Below the pieces are notes generated by a model, which saw only the letters and a program-made list of their open reading frames with translations, made no database searches and had not been told where the DNA came from. DNA of 64,000 nt from Asanoa sp040676615 (GTDB lineage Bacteria > Actinomycetota > Actinomycetes > Mycobacteriales > Micromonosporaceae), in contig NZ_JBFAPI010000008.1 of the NCBI RefSeq assembly GCF_040676615.1, positions 124,001-188,000 on the forward strand, given 5' to 3'. The stretch's first letter is position 1. Each line of letters starts with the position of its first letter. Both the position numbers and the translations under genes were made by a program. Shown in pieces: positions 31,497 to 40,785 of this stretch.

Positions 31497-33931
31497 CGAG
31501 CCCCTCCAGCCGAGATCGAGACGACCGCACCGGAGGTGACGCCGAGCGTCCGCCGGGTGGTCGCGCCGGGCGAGTTGGTCGGCAGCCAGACGACGCCGGC
31601 CGGCATCTCAGTGATCATCGCCGGCAGGGTGACCGCACCGCGGCCCGTGCCGACCGTCACCGCGTCACCGTCGGCGACGCCGATGGTCTCGGCGGTCGCC
31701 TTGTCGAGCCGGACCACCGGCGGGCGGGCCGTGCCGGCCAGCTCCTCGTCGCCGTCGAGCAGGCTGCCCAGGTCGATGAGCTGGTGCCAGGTCGCCAGCA
31801 CCGCTTCGCCCTCGGCCGGCTCCACCACGTCGGCCGGCTCGTGCGCCGGTGCCTGCGGGCGGTCGGACCGGGTCACCGGCAGGCCGCCCAACTCGCGGCG
31901 GACGAGGTTGACGTCGCCGGTGCCGAGCGTGACGTCGAGCGCGGCGGCCAGCGCGTCGAGCACCCGGCCGTCGTTCATCGCGTCGGTGTGCAGCACCGTC
32001 TCGAAGGTGCGCAGCCGGCCCTCCCAGTCGAGGAAGCTGCCCGCCTTCTCGGCGACCGGCGCGACCGGGAAGACCACGTCGGCGCGGCGGCTGACCGCGC
32101 TGCGCCGGACCTCCAGGCTGACCAGGAACGGCACCGTGTCGAGGGCCTGCTCGGCCAGCCTCGGATCGGCCAGGTCGGCGGGGTCGACGCCGGCGACCAC
32201 GAGGGCGCCGAGCCGGCCGCCGGCGGCCGCCACGATCATCGCGTCGGTGTCGCGGCCGGGCTGGCTCGGGATGACCCCGGCCGCCAGGTCCCACGCGCCG
32301 GCCAACTCGGCCCGCGCCGCCGCGTCGGTGGTGAGGCGCCCGCCCGGGAGCAGGTTCGGCAGGCAGCCGGCGTCGACGGCACCGCGGTCACCCGCGCGCC
32401 GCGGCACCCAGGCCAGCTTCGCGCCGGTGCGCTCCGCCAGTGCCGCCGCGGCCGACAGGCCACCGGGCACCGAGGCCAGCCGCTCGCCGACGAGCAGCAG
32501 CGCGCCCGGCGCCTTGAGCGCCTCGGCGACGACGTCGTGCTCCGCGAGCACCCGGGCCTCTTCGCCAGGGATGATCCGGGCGACCTTGGCGCCGAGCTTC
32601 TCCAGCCCGCGGGTCACGTAGGGGGAGAGCGCGTAGATCGGCAGCTTGCGCTTGGTGAACTGCTTGCGCAGGCGCAGGAAGAGGATCGGCGCCTCTTCCT
32701 CCGGCTCCAGGCCCACGATGACCACGGCCGGCGCCTTGTCGACGTCGGCGTAGGTCACCTCGGTGGTGCCGACCACGGAGGAGGCCAGGAACTCGGTCTC
32801 CTCAGCCGAGTGCGGCCGGGCCCGGAAGTCGATGTCGTTGGTGCCCAGGGCGACCCGGGCGAACTTGGCGTAGGCATAGGCGTCTTCGACGGTCAGCCGG
32901 CCGCCGGTCAGCACGCCGACGCCGTGGGCGCCGTCGCGGGCCGCGCGCAGCCCGTCGGCGGCGACGCGGAGCGCCTCGCTCCAGGACGCCTCGCGCAGCT
33001 CACCGGTGCCGGAGTCGCGGACCAGCGGGGTGGTCAGCCGGTCGGTGGCCGTCGCGTAGCGGAAGCCCCACCGGCCCTTGTCGCAGTTCCACTCCTCGTT
33101 GACCGCCGGGTCGTCGCCGGCCAGCCGGCGCAGGACCTTGCCGCGGCGGTGGTCGGTGCGCTGCGCGCAACCGGCCGAGCAGTGCTCGCAGACCGACGGA
33201 GACGACACCAGGTCGAACGGGCGGGAACGGAACCGGTATTGCGCTCCGGTCAGCGCGCCGACCGGGCAGATCTGCACGGTGTTGCCGCTGAAGTAGGAGT
33301 TGAACGGCACGTCACCGGCGGAGTCGTCGCCGGCGTCGCCGTCGTAGACCTCGTCGCGGTAGACGTTGATCTCTTCGGCGCTGCTGCGGTTCATCAGGTC
33401 GATGAACTTGTCGCCGGCGATCTCCTCGGAGAACCGGGTGCAGCGCTGGCAGAGCACGCATCGCTCGCGGTCGAGCAGCACCTGCGAGGAGATGTTGATC
33501 GGCTTCGGGTATTCGCGCTTGTGCTCGTGGAACCGCGAGTCGGCGCGGCCGGTCGACATCGCCTGGTTCTGCAGCGGGCACTCACCGCCCTTGTCGCACA
33601 TCGGGCAGTCGAGCGGGTGGTTGATCAGGAGCAGCTCCATGATGCCCTCCTGTGCCTTCTTGGCGACCGGAGAGGTGAGCTGCGTCTTGACCACCATGCC
33701 GTCGGCGACCGGCTGGGTGCACGAGGCGACCGGCTTGCGCTGCCCCTCGACCTCGACCAGGCACTGCCGGCAGGCGCCCGCGGGCGCCAGCAGCGGATGG
33801 TCGCAGAACCGCGGGATCGCGATGCCGAGCTGCTCGGCAACCCGGATCAGCAGCGTGCCCTTCGGCGCGGTCACCTCGACGCCGTCGATGGTCAGCGTGA
33901 CCTCGTCGGCCTTCTTCGCTACGTCGGTCAT
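31493..33931 (-). CDS. nuoG: NADH-quinone oxidoreductase subunit G
   Basis: The product is 812 residues. N-terminal ferredoxin-like domain: [2Fe-2S] Cys in CDHPLLAPAGACRQC, then the His/Cys cluster site and CPMCDKGGECPLQ, then CVLCQRC. A further CEHCSAGC marks the extra N7-type cluster site. The rest is a molybdopterin-oxidoreductase-like fold without a molybdenum site. It passes electrons along the peripheral arm. ATG 33931 overlaps the nuoF stop by one base (TGATG). Confidence 0.96.
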   Translation of the reverse strand: MTDVAKKADEVTLTIDGVEVTAPKGTLLIRVAEQLGIAIPRFCDHPLLAPAGACRQCLVEVEGQRKPVASCTQPVADGMVVKTQLTSPVAKKAQEGIMELLLINHPLDCPMCDKGGECPLQNQAMSTGRADSRFHEHKREYPKPINISSQVLLDRERCVLCQRCTRFSEEIAGDKFIDLMNRSSAEEINVYRDEVYDGDAGDDSAGDVPFNSYFSGNTVQICPVGALTGAQYRFRSRPFDLVSSPSVCEHCSAGCAQRTDHRRGKVLRRLAGDDPAVNEEWNCDKGRWGFRYATATDRLTTPLVRDSGTGELREASWSEALRVAADGLRAARDGAHGVGVLTGGRLTVEDAYAYAKFARVALGTNDIDFRARPHSAEETEFLASSVVGTTEVTYADVDKAPAVVIVGLEPEEEAPILFLRLRKQFTKRKLPIYALSPYVTRGLEKLGAKVARIIPGEEARVLAEHDVVAEALKAPGALLLVGERLASVPGGLSAAAALAERTGAKLAWVPRRAGDRGAVDAGCLPNLLPGGRLTTDAAARAELAGAWDLAAGVIPSQPGRDTDAMIVAAAGGRLGALVVAGVDPADLADPRLAEQALDTVPFLVSLEVRRSAVSRRADVVFPVAPVAEKAGSFLDWEGRLRTFETVLHTDAMNDGRVLDALAAALDVTLGTGDVNLVRRELGGLPVTRSDRPQAPAHEPADVVEPAEGEAVLATWHQLIDLGSLLDGDEELAGTARPPVVRLDKATAETIGVADGDAVTVGTGRGAVTLPAMITEMPAGVVWLPTNSPGATTRRTLGVTSGAVVSISAGGAR

Positions 33932-35250
33932 CAGTGCGCCCCCACGAGAGCCTTCTCGGACAGCCGCGGAGCCGTCCGGCCCTCGATGTAGTCGAGGTAG
34001 TCCTGCTTGAAGTACTGCAACGAGGACGTCACCGGGCTCGTCGCGCCGTCGCCCAGGCCGCAGAATGAGCGGCCCAGGATGTTGTCACAGGTGTCGAGCA
34101 GCGTGTCGAGATCCTCGTGGGTGCCCTGGCCGGAGAGGATCCGCTCGTAGACCCGCACCATCCAGTAGTTGCCCTCGCGGCACGGCGTGCACTTCCCGCA
34201 CGACTCGTGGTGGTAGAACTCCAGCCACCGGTAGGTCGCGTAGACCGGGCAGTCCTGGTCGGAGAAGATCTGCGTCGCCGTGGTGCCCAGGATGCTGCCG
34301 GCGCCCGCCACGCTCTCGAAGTCGAGCGGCACGTCCATGTGGTCGGCCGTGAGCAGCGGCGTCGACGAGCCGCCCGGGGTCCAGAAGCGCAGCTGGTGGC
34401 CGGGCTGCATGCCGCCGGCCAGCTCGATCAGCTCGCGCAGCGTGATGCCCATCGAACACTCGAACTGGCCGGGGTTGTTGATCCGGCCGGACAGCGAGTA
34501 GATCATCGGGCCGGCCGACTTCTCGGTGCCCATCGTCTTCCACCAGTCGGCGCCGCCCAGCACGATGTAGGGCACGCTGGCGATGGTGCCGACGTTGTTG
34601 ACCACCGTCGGCGAGGCGTAGAGGCCGTGCGTCGCCGGGAACGGCGGGCGCAGCCGCGGCTGGCCGCGGAAGCCCTCCAGCGAGTCGAGCAGCGCCGTCT
34701 CCTCGCCGCAGATGTAGGCGCCGGCGCCGCTGTGCACGACCACGTCGAGGTTGAAGCCCGAGCCGAGGATGTCGCGGCCGATGTAGCCCTTGTCGTAGGC
34801 CTCGACGACCGCGTTGCGCAGCCGGCGGGCGGCGTGCACGGCCTCGCCGCGGATGTAGATGTAGGCCCGCTCGGCGCGGATCGCGTAGCTGGCGATGATC
34901 ACGCCCTCGATCAGCGAGTGCGGGTCGTGGGTCATCAGCGGCAGGTCTTTGCAGGTGCCCGGCTCGCCTTCGTCGGCGTTCACCACCAGGTAGTGCGGCT
35001 TGCCGTCGCCCTGCGGGATGAAGCCCCACTTGAGGCCGGTCGGGAAGCCGGCGCCGCCGCGGCCGCGCAGGCCCGAGTCCTTGATGAGCTGGATCAGGTC
35101 GTCGGGGTGGGCCTTGAGCGCCTTCTTGAGCGCACCGTAACCGTCGAGCTGCTCGTAGGTCTTCATCGTCCAGGCGTTGGGCGACAGCCACCGCTTGGTG
35201 AGAACCGGCGTGAGCTTCTCGAGGACCTCCCGCCGCGGAGTGGTGGTCAC
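33931..35250 (-). CDS. nuoF: NADH-quinone oxidoreductase subunit F
   Basis: The product is 439 residues and is the NADH- and FMN-binding subunit. It has RGRGGAGFPTGLKW (nucleotide loop), NADEGEPGTCKDL (FMN), AYICGEETALLDSLEG and the [4Fe-4S] N3 site ESCGKCTPCREG with the distal Cys in GRSFCGLGDGA. GTG 35250 is chosen because it overlaps the nuoE stop as GTGA and matches the family start. Works with NuoE and NuoG as the NADH dehydrogenase module. Confidence 0.97.
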   Translation of the reverse strand: MTTTPRREVLEKLTPVLTKRWLSPNAWTMKTYEQLDGYGALKKALKAHPDDLIQLIKDSGLRGRGGAGFPTGLKWGFIPQGDGKPHYLVVNADEGEPGTCKDLPLMTHDPHSLIEGVIIASYAIRAERAYIYIRGEAVHAARRLRNAVVEAYDKGYIGRDILGSGFNLDVVVHSGAGAYICGEETALLDSLEGFRGQPRLRPPFPATHGLYASPTVVNNVGTIASVPYIVLGGADWWKTMGTEKSAGPMIYSLSGRINNPGQFECSMGITLRELIELAGGMQPGHQLRFWTPGGSSTPLLTADHMDVPLDFESVAGAGSILGTTATQIFSDQDCPVYATYRWLEFYHHESCGKCTPCREGNYWMVRVYERILSGQGTHEDLDTLLDTCDNILGRSFCGLGDGATSPVTSSLQYFKQDYLDYIEGRTAPRLSEKALVGAH

Positions 35251-36077
35251 TTGTTCGCCTCCTTGGCGCCGCGCAGCTTGTCTTCCTGCGGCTTCGGCGC
35301 GTCGCCGGCCGGCTTCGCGTCGCTCGCCGGCTTGCTCGCGGCCGCGCCGGCCTGCGCCGCCGGCTTCGCGGAGCCGGCGTCGTCCTTCTTCTTGATCGGG
35401 GTGTCCGGGTCGAAGCCCGCGACCGCGATGCCGTGCTGCTGGGCCAACTGCAGGCCGCGCAGCGTCGGGTCGCCGGCCACGCCGTCGGCGACGGCCTCGG
35501 CGCGGGTGTCCGGGAAGCCGGCCAGCTGCAGCGACATCTCCTTGAGCGTGCAGAGCCGGGCGCCGCGGCTGGGCTGCGGGCGGTTGCCCCGGCGCAGCTC
35601 GTCGACCAGTTCCACCGCGCTGTCGGGCGTCACGTTGTCGAAGAAGTCGTAGTTGACGGTCATGACCGGGCCGTAGTCGCAGGCCGCCAGGCATTCGGCG
35701 TGTTCGAGCGTGATCGAGCCGTCGGCGGTGGTCTCGTCGTGCCCGACACCGAGGTGCTCGCTGACCGTGTCGTAGACCTCCTGGCCGCCGAGCACGTTGC
35801 ACATCGTGTTGGTGCAGACGCTGACCAGGTAGTCACCGGTCGGGCGGCGCTTGTACATCGTGTAGAACGACGCGACGGCGCCGACCTGCGCCTTGTTGAT
35901 GCCCAGCACCTCGGCGCAGAACTCCACGCCGGCCGGCGAGACGTGCCCCTCGACCGACTGCACCAGGTGCAGCAGCGGGAGCAGGGCGGACCGGACGCGG
36001 TCGGCCGGGTAGCGGCCCAGGATCTCCCGGGCCCGCTGCCGGATCTCCTCGTCGAAGACCGTCGTTGGCGTCGTCAT
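35247..36077 (-). CDS. nuoE: NADH-quinone oxidoreductase subunit E, with Ala/Lys/Pro tail
   Basis: The product is 276 residues. The thioredoxin-like [2Fe-2S] domain is standard: FYTMYKRRPTGDYLVSVCTNTMC gives the first Cys pair and ECLAACDYGP the second. From about residue 175 the chain is unlike the bacterial core. The last 50 residues (KKKDDAGSAKPAAQAGAAASKPASDAK and on) are a low-complexity charged tail. Similar tails occur in other actinobacterial NuoE but vary. It is coupled to nuoD and nuoF by 4-base overlaps. Confidence 0.95.
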   Translation of the reverse strand: MTTPTTVFDEEIRQRAREILGRYPADRVRSALLPLLHLVQSVEGHVSPAGVEFCAEVLGINKAQVGAVASFYTMYKRRPTGDYLVSVCTNTMCNVLGGQEVYDTVSEHLGVGHDETTADGSITLEHAECLAACDYGPVMTVNYDFFDNVTPDSAVELVDELRRGNRPQPSRGARLCTLKEMSLQLAGFPDTRAEAVADGVAGDPTLRGLQLAQQHGIAVAGFDPDTPIKKKDDAGSAKPAAQAGAAASKPASDAKPAGDAPKPQEDKLRGAKEANK

Positions 36078-37402
36078 CGGTCACACCCACCCATCACCGG
36101 GTCCAGCGACGCTCCACCGGCGATGACGTCGGCGATCAGGCCGCCCTCCGCCATCGCCGGGAGCGCCTGCAGGTTCACGAAGCTGGGCTCGCGGAAGTGC
36201 ACCCGGTAGGGCCGGGTGCCGCCGTCGGACACCGCGTGGGCGCCCAACTCCCCGCGCGGGCCCTCGATCGCCACGTAGACCTGGCCGGGCGGCACCCGGA
36301 AGCCCTCGGTGACGAGCTTGAAGTGGTGGATCAGCGACTCCATCGACTGACCCATGATCTTGGCGACGTGCTCCAGCGAGTTGCCGAGGCCGTCGGTGCC
36401 GATCGCGAGCTGCGCCGGCCAGGCGATCTTCTTGTCGTGCACCATGATCGGGCCGGGCCGGAGCCGGTCGAGGCACTGCTCGATCAGCTTGAGCGACTCG
36501 CGCATCTCGGCGAGCCGCACCTGGTAGCGGCCCCACACGTCGCCATCAGTCGAGGTCGGCACGTCGAACTCGTAGGTGTCGTAGCCGCAGTAGGGCATCG
36601 TCTTGCGCAGGTCCCACGGCAGGCCGGCCGAGCGCAGCACCGGGCCGGTCACGCCCAGCGCGACGCAGGCGGTCACGTCGAGCACGGCCACGCCCTGGGT
36701 GCGCTCGGTCCAGATCGGCTGGCCGGAGAGCAGGTCCTCGTACTCCTTGAGCTTCTTGGGCATCATCGCCAGGAACTCGCGGATCTTCTTGACCGCGCTG
36801 TCCGGCACGTCCTGCGCGACGCCGCCCGGGCGCACGTAGGCCATATTCATCCGCAGGCCGGAGACCATCTCGAAGATCTCGAGGATGTATTCGCGCTCGC
36901 GGAAGCCGTACAACATCATCGAGATGGCGCCCAGTTCCATGCCGGTGGTGGCCAGCCAGACCAGGTGCGACGAGATCCGGTTGAGCTCCATCATCAGCAC
37001 GCGGATGGTGGTGGCCCGCTCGGTGATCTCGTCTTCGATGCCGAGCAGCTTCTCCACCGCCAGGCTGTAGGCGGTCTCGTTGAAGATCGGCGAGAGGTAG
37101 TCCATCCGGGTCACGAACGTCGTGCCCTGCACCCAGTTGCGGTACTCGATGCTCTTCTCGATGCCGGTGTGCAGGTAGCCGACGACCGAGCGCAGATCAC
37201 GGACCGTCTCACCCTCGAGTTCGAGGACCAGCCGCAGCACGCCGTGTGTCGACGGGTGCTGCGGACCCATGTTGACGATGATGCGCTCGTCGCTGACCGG
37301 GTCGGTGCCGCTGACAACGGTGTCCCAGTCGCCGCCGGTAACGGTGAAGACCTTGCCCTCGGACGTTTCGCGCTCGGTGGCGTAGGTCGGGTTCGTGGTC
37401 AC
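36074..37402 (-). CDS. nuoD: NADH-quinone oxidoreductase subunit D
   Basis: The product is 442 residues, the 49-kDa-type subunit that forms the quinone site with NuoB. It has NMGPQHPSTHGVLRLVLELEGE with the quinone-contacting His, EKSIEYRNWVQGTTFVTRMDYLS, RISSHLVWLATTGMELGA and the C-terminal RTRPYRVHFREPSFVNLQALP-type segment. GTG 37402 is used because it overlaps the nuoC stop as GTGA. A hydrogenase-like fold without nickel ligands is expected. Confidence 0.96.
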   Translation of the reverse strand: MTTNPTYATERETSEGKVFTVTGGDWDTVVSGTDPVSDERIIVNMGPQHPSTHGVLRLVLELEGETVRDLRSVVGYLHTGIEKSIEYRNWVQGTTFVTRMDYLSPIFNETAYSLAVEKLLGIEDEITERATTIRVLMMELNRISSHLVWLATTGMELGAISMMLYGFREREYILEIFEMVSGLRMNMAYVRPGGVAQDVPDSAVKKIREFLAMMPKKLKEYEDLLSGQPIWTERTQGVAVLDVTACVALGVTGPVLRSAGLPWDLRKTMPYCGYDTYEFDVPTSTDGDVWGRYQVRLAEMRESLKLIEQCLDRLRPGPIMVHDKKIAWPAQLAIGTDGLGNSLEHVAKIMGQSMESLIHHFKLVTEGFRVPPGQVYVAIEGPRGELGAHAVSDGGTRPYRVHFREPSFVNLQALPAMAEGGLIADVIAGGASLDPVMGGCDR

Positions 37403-38250
37403 TGGTAGCTCCTCCGCCGGTCCGGCGCGGGGATCTCGGCGCCCTTGTATTCGACCGGGACCCCGCCGAGCGGGTAGTCCTTGCGCTGCGGGTGGCCTTC
37501 CCAGTCGTCCGGCATGAGGATCCGGGTCAGGCCGGGGTGGCCGTCGAAGATGATGCCGAACATGTCGTAGGTCTCCCGCTCCTGCCAGTCGGCGGTCGGG
37601 TAGACCTGGGTGACCGACGGCACGTGCGGGTGCTCGACGCCGACCGCGACCTCGAGCCGCACCCGGCGCCGGTAGGTCATCGACGCGAGGTGGTAGGTCA
37701 CGTGCAGCCGGCGCTCGTCGGCACCGAGATAGTCCACAGCGGACACCGACGAGCACAGCTCGAAGCGCAGCGACTCGTCGTCGCGCATCGTGCGGCAGAC
37801 CTCGGCGATCCGCTCGGGCTTGACGTGCAGCGTCAGCTCGTTGCGGTCGACGACGACCTTCTCGATGGCGTCGTCGAGACCCGGGAACGCCTCGTCGAGT
37901 GCGTCGTAGACCTCGTCGAAGTAGCCGCCGTAGGGCCGCTCGCTGCCGCCGCCACCGACGCGCCGGCGGACCAGGCCGCCGAAGCCGGACGTGTCACCGG
38001 AGCCGGAGATGCCGAACATGCCGCGACCGGCCACGGAGGACGGAGGCAGCTCGGCCGGGGCGCCGGTGGTGGCACCGACCGGCGTGGCCTGCACCGGCAC
38101 GCCGCCACCGGGCTTGGCGCTCGGCGGGGCCGGCTGCTGGTTGGTCGGGTTGGCCGTCTCGTCGGGCGGCGGAGTCCGCTGCGCGTGCTCCTTCGGGTCG
38201 GCTACCGGGTCCTTGTTGGCCACCGGGTCTTTGCCGGGCGACGTGGTCAC
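37399..38250 (-). CDS. nuoC: NADH-quinone oxidoreductase subunit C, Pro-rich N-terminal extension
   Basis: The product is 283 residues from GTG 38250, which overlaps the nuoB stop as GTGA. The conserved 30-kDa domain begins near residue 115 (DEAFPGLDDAIEKVVVDRNELTLHV...). It contains the signature ERETYDMFGIIFDGHPGLTRILMPDDWEGHPQRKDYPLGG. The first 100 residues are disordered, rich in Pro, Ala and Lys (VTTSPGKDPVANKDPVADPKE..., AKPGGGVPVQ) and have no counterpart in E. coli NuoC. It is a peripheral arm subunit. Confidence 0.95.
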   Translation of the reverse strand: MTTSPGKDPVANKDPVADPKEHAQRTPPPDETANPTNQQPAPPSAKPGGGVPVQATPVGATTGAPAELPPSSVAGRGMFGISGSGDTSGFGGLVRRRVGGGGSERPYGGYFDEVYDALDEAFPGLDDAIEKVVVDRNELTLHVKPERIAEVCRTMRDDESLRFELCSSVSAVDYLGADERRLHVTYHLASMTYRRRVRLEVAVGVEHPHVPSVTQVYPTADWQERETYDMFGIIFDGHPGLTRILMPDDWEGHPQRKDYPLGGVPVEYKGAEIPAPDRRRSYQ

Positions 38251-38921
38251 CACCGTCCACCTCCCTGGAGATGACGTTCTTCCTTCATCCAGTTCTCGAT
38301 CCGCAACTGCTCCTCGCGGCCCTCGCGAACCGCCTGGGTCCACTCGGCCCGCCGGGCCTTGTCGTTGCGGTAAGAGGAAGGCATCGAGCCGTAGGGCACG
38401 ACCGGCACGTCACCGCGCTCCTTACGCTGCTCGAGCATCTTGCGCCCGTTGGGGCCGAGCGGCTCGTGGTTGATCTTCTCGCGCAGCTTGAGGATCGCGT
38501 CGATCAGCATCTCGGGCCGCGGCGGGCAGCCGGGCAGGTACATGTCGACCGGCACGACGTGGTCGACGCCCTGCACGATCGCGTAGTTGTTGAACATGCC
38601 GCCGCTGCTGGCGCAGACGCCCATGGAGAGCACCCAGCGGGGCTCGGCCATCTGGTCGTAGATCTGGCGCAGCACGGGCGCCATCTTCTGCGACACCCGG
38701 CCGGCCACGATCATCAGGTCGGCCTGGCGGGGCGAAGCGCGGAACACCTCCATGCCCCAGCGACCCAGGTCGTAGTGCGGGCCGCCGGCGGCCATCATCT
38801 CGATCGCGCAGCAGGCGAGGCCGAACGTGGCGCCCCAGACCGACGACTTGCGGGACCAGTTGACCAGCTTCTCCACGGAGGTGAGCAGGACGCCCGCGGG
38901 GAGTTTCTCTTCGATACCCAT
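38247..38921 (-). CDS. nuoB: NADH-quinone oxidoreductase subunit B
   Basis: The product is 224 residues. It holds the terminal [4Fe-4S] cluster N2: GLACCAIEMM supplies the adjacent Cys pair, and RWVLSMGVCASSGG and YLPGCPPRPE supply the other two. RASPRQADLMIVAGRVSQKMAPVLRQIYDQM is the family stretch. The SD GGGAGG lies in the 16-base gap after nuoA. The last 45 residues are a charged tail. Confidence 0.97.
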   Translation of the reverse strand: MGIEEKLPAGVLLTSVEKLVNWSRKSSVWGATFGLACCAIEMMAAGGPHYDLGRWGMEVFRASPRQADLMIVAGRVSQKMAPVLRQIYDQMAEPRWVLSMGVCASSGGMFNNYAIVQGVDHVVPVDMYLPGCPPRPEMLIDAILKLREKINHEPLGPNGRKMLEQRKERGDVPVVPYGSMPSSYRNDKARRAEWTQAVREGREEQLRIENWMKEERHLQGGGRW

Positions 38922-38937
38922 GCTGGCGTGCCTCCCT

Positions 38938-39303
38938 TCAGTCCCAGTCCAAGCCGCCGCGGCGCCAGACGTAGGCGTAGGCGATGAACACGGTGCCGAT
39001 GAACATGACCATCTCGACGAACCCGAAGAGGCCGAGCGCGTCGAAGCTGACGGCCCACGGGTAGAGGAAGATGATTTCGATGTCGAAGACGATGAAGAGC
39101 ATCGCCGTCAGGTAGAACTTGATCGGGAACCGGCCGCCGCCGACCGGCTGCGGGCTCGGTTCGATGCCGCACTCGTAAGCGTCGAGCTTGGCCCGGTTGT
39201 ACCGGCGCGGGCCGGCGATCCGGGCCGACGCGACGGAGAACAGCGCGAAGAAGGCAGCCAGGGCGAACAGCCCCAGGATCGGTGCGTACGGCGAGAGCGT
39301 CAT
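38938..39303 (-). CDS. nuoA: NADH-quinone oxidoreductase subunit A
   Basis: The product is 121 residues with three membrane helices. The loop RRYNRAKLDAYECGIEPS carries the conserved Cys and Glu, then FPIKFYLTAMLFIVFDIEIIFLYPWAV. First gene of the 14-gene nuo operon (A to N, same order as E. coli but with separate C and D). It lies 93 bp downstream of a reductase gene on the same strand, and no promoter-like sequence stands out in that gap, so it is probably read from the promoter upstream of the reductase. Confidence 0.97.
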   Translation of the reverse strand: MTLSPYAPILGLFALAAFFALFSVASARIAGPRRYNRAKLDAYECGIEPSPQPVGGGRFPIKFYLTAMLFIVFDIEIIFLYPWAVSFDALGLFGFVEMVMFIGTVFIAYAYVWRRGGLDWD

Positions 39304-39396
39304 GGTCTTCCCCTGCTCGTCCTTCCTGCCCTCTGTCGGGAATCAGCGTCTGAGTATTCACCGTTGTGCGGGCGTGCGCCCGGCGGGGTGCTGTGC

Positions 39397-40683
39397 TTAC
39401 ACGGCTGGCACGACCCTGGTCATCGCGTTGATGACGCGGTCCATCGCGTCGCCACCGCGCGGATCCGTCAGGTTTGCCAGCAGTTTGAGGACGAACCGCA
39501 TCAGCGTCGGGTGCGGCATCCCGTGCTTGGTGGCGATCCGCATGATGTGCGGGTTGCCAATCATCTTGACGAATATGTTGCCGAGCCGGTAATAGCCGCC
39601 GTAGCGCGCCTTCAGCTCGGCCGGGTAGGCGGCCAGCGCGCGCTCGCGGTCGACGCCGGTGCGGCCGAGCGCCTGCGCGACCACCTCCGCGGCGAGTTCG
39701 CCGGACTCCATCGCGTACGCGATGCCTTCGCCGTTGAAGGGGTTGACCATGCCGCCGGAGTCGCCGACCAGTAGCACGCCGCGGGTGTAGTGGGGCACCC
39801 GGTTGAAGCCCATCGGCAGCGCCGCGCCGAGGATCGGGCCGTCGGCGTTGGCCTCGTCGTTCATGCCCCAGTCGTCGGGCGTCGCGCCGAGCCACTCGGT
39901 GAGCATCCGGCGGTAGTTGGTCTTGCCGAACGCGGCCGACGAGTTGAGCACGCCCAGGCCCACGTTGACCCTGCCGTCGCCCATGCCGAAGATCCAGCCG
40001 TAGCCGGGCAGCAGCCGGTCGCCGCCCTCTTTGCTGCGCAGCTCGAGCCACGACTCGAGGTAGTCGTCGTCGTGCTTGGCCGGCGAGTGGTAGTAGCGCC
40101 GGACGGCCACCCCGATCGGCCGGTCTTCGCGCTTGGCCAGGCCGAGCGCGAGCGGGAAGCGGCCGGAGACGCCGTCGGCCGAGATGATCAGCGGGGCGCG
40201 GAACTCGCGCGGCTCGCCGCCCTCGGTGTCGGCCTTGACGCCGATGGCGCGGCCGGTGTCGTCGACGACCGGGCCGGTGACGGTCACGCCGGTGCGCAGG
40301 TCGGCGCCGGCCTTGACGGCCTGCTTCGCGAGCAGGTCGTCGAAGTCGAAGCGGGTGCGCACCAGGCCGTAGTTGGGGAAGCTGGCCAGGTCGGGCCAGT
40401 CGAGCTCGAGGCGGACGCCGCCGCCGATCACCCGCAGGCCCTTGTTGGGCAGCCAGCCCTGCTCCTCGAACGAGCCGCCGGCCGTGACACCCATCTTGAT
40501 GAGCTGCTTGACCGCGCGCGGGGTCAACCCGTCGCCGCAGACCTTCTCCCGCGGGAACTGCGACTTCTCCAGCACCAGCACGCGAATGCCGTGCCGCGCC
40601 AGGTGGTAGGCGGTCGTCGAGCCACCCGGACCGGCGCCGACGACGATCACGTCGGCGTCGTTGTCGCTGCTGGTGGCCACCAC
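39397..40683 (-). CDS. geranylgeranyl reductase-family FAD enzyme, MenJ-like
   Basis: The product is 428 residues. The N-terminal Rossmann motif VIVVGAGPGGSTTAYHLARHG is at about 12-32 and the family motif QFPREKVCGDGLTPRAV at about 42-58. The Asp segment GDSGGMVNPFNGEGIAYAMESG in the C-half completes FAD binding. It reduces double bonds of a polyprenyl chain. In Mycobacterium tuberculosis the relative MenJ (Rv0561c) saturates one isoprene unit of menaquinone. The position before nuoA and after menG in a quinone block strongly supports the quinone tail as substrate rather than archaeal-type lipids. Two adjacent GTG codons (40683, 40680) could start it; AGGGGGAG precedes them. A Rex-type site lies 41 bases upstream. 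Confidence 0.88.
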   Translation of the reverse strand: MVATSSDNDADVIVVGAGPGGSTTAYHLARHGIRVLVLEKSQFPREKVCGDGLTPRAVKQLIKMGVTAGGSFEEQGWLPNKGLRVIGGGVRLELDWPDLASFPNYGLVRTRFDFDDLLAKQAVKAGADLRTGVTVTGPVVDDTGRAIGVKADTEGGEPREFRAPLIISADGVSGRFPLALGLAKREDRPIGVAVRRYYHSPAKHDDDYLESWLELRSKEGGDRLLPGYGWIFGMGDGRVNVGLGVLNSSAAFGKTNYRRMLTEWLGATPDDWGMNDEANADGPILGAALPMGFNRVPHYTRGVLLVGDSGGMVNPFNGEGIAYAMESGELAAEVVAQALGRTGVDRERALAAYPAELKARYGGYYRLGNIFVKMIGNPHIMRIATKHGMPHPTLMRFVLKLLANLTDPRGGDAMDRVINAMTRVVPAV

Positions 40684-40723
40684 GACTCCCCCTCTGACCC
40701 GGCTTTATCACCCTTGGCGGGGC

Positions 40724-40741
40724 TCGTGAAATGCTTCACAA
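40724..40741 (-). promoter_or_regulatory. Rex (NADH/NAD+ sensor) operator
   Basis: Minus strand TTGTGAAGCATTTCACGA matches the actinomycete Rex box TTGTGAA-N4-TTCACAA at 13 of 14 defined positions (the sole mismatch is G for A in the right arm). It lies 41-58 bases before the reductase start and would overlap the -35 of a promoter with a -10 such as GATAAA at about 40711-40706. In Streptomyces coelicolor Rex is known to control nuo, cyd and atp genes, which fits this location. Confidence 0.65.
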
Positions 40742-40785
40742 GCTCATCGGATGGAGTCTAGAACCGTGGATACTGCGGGCGGCCG

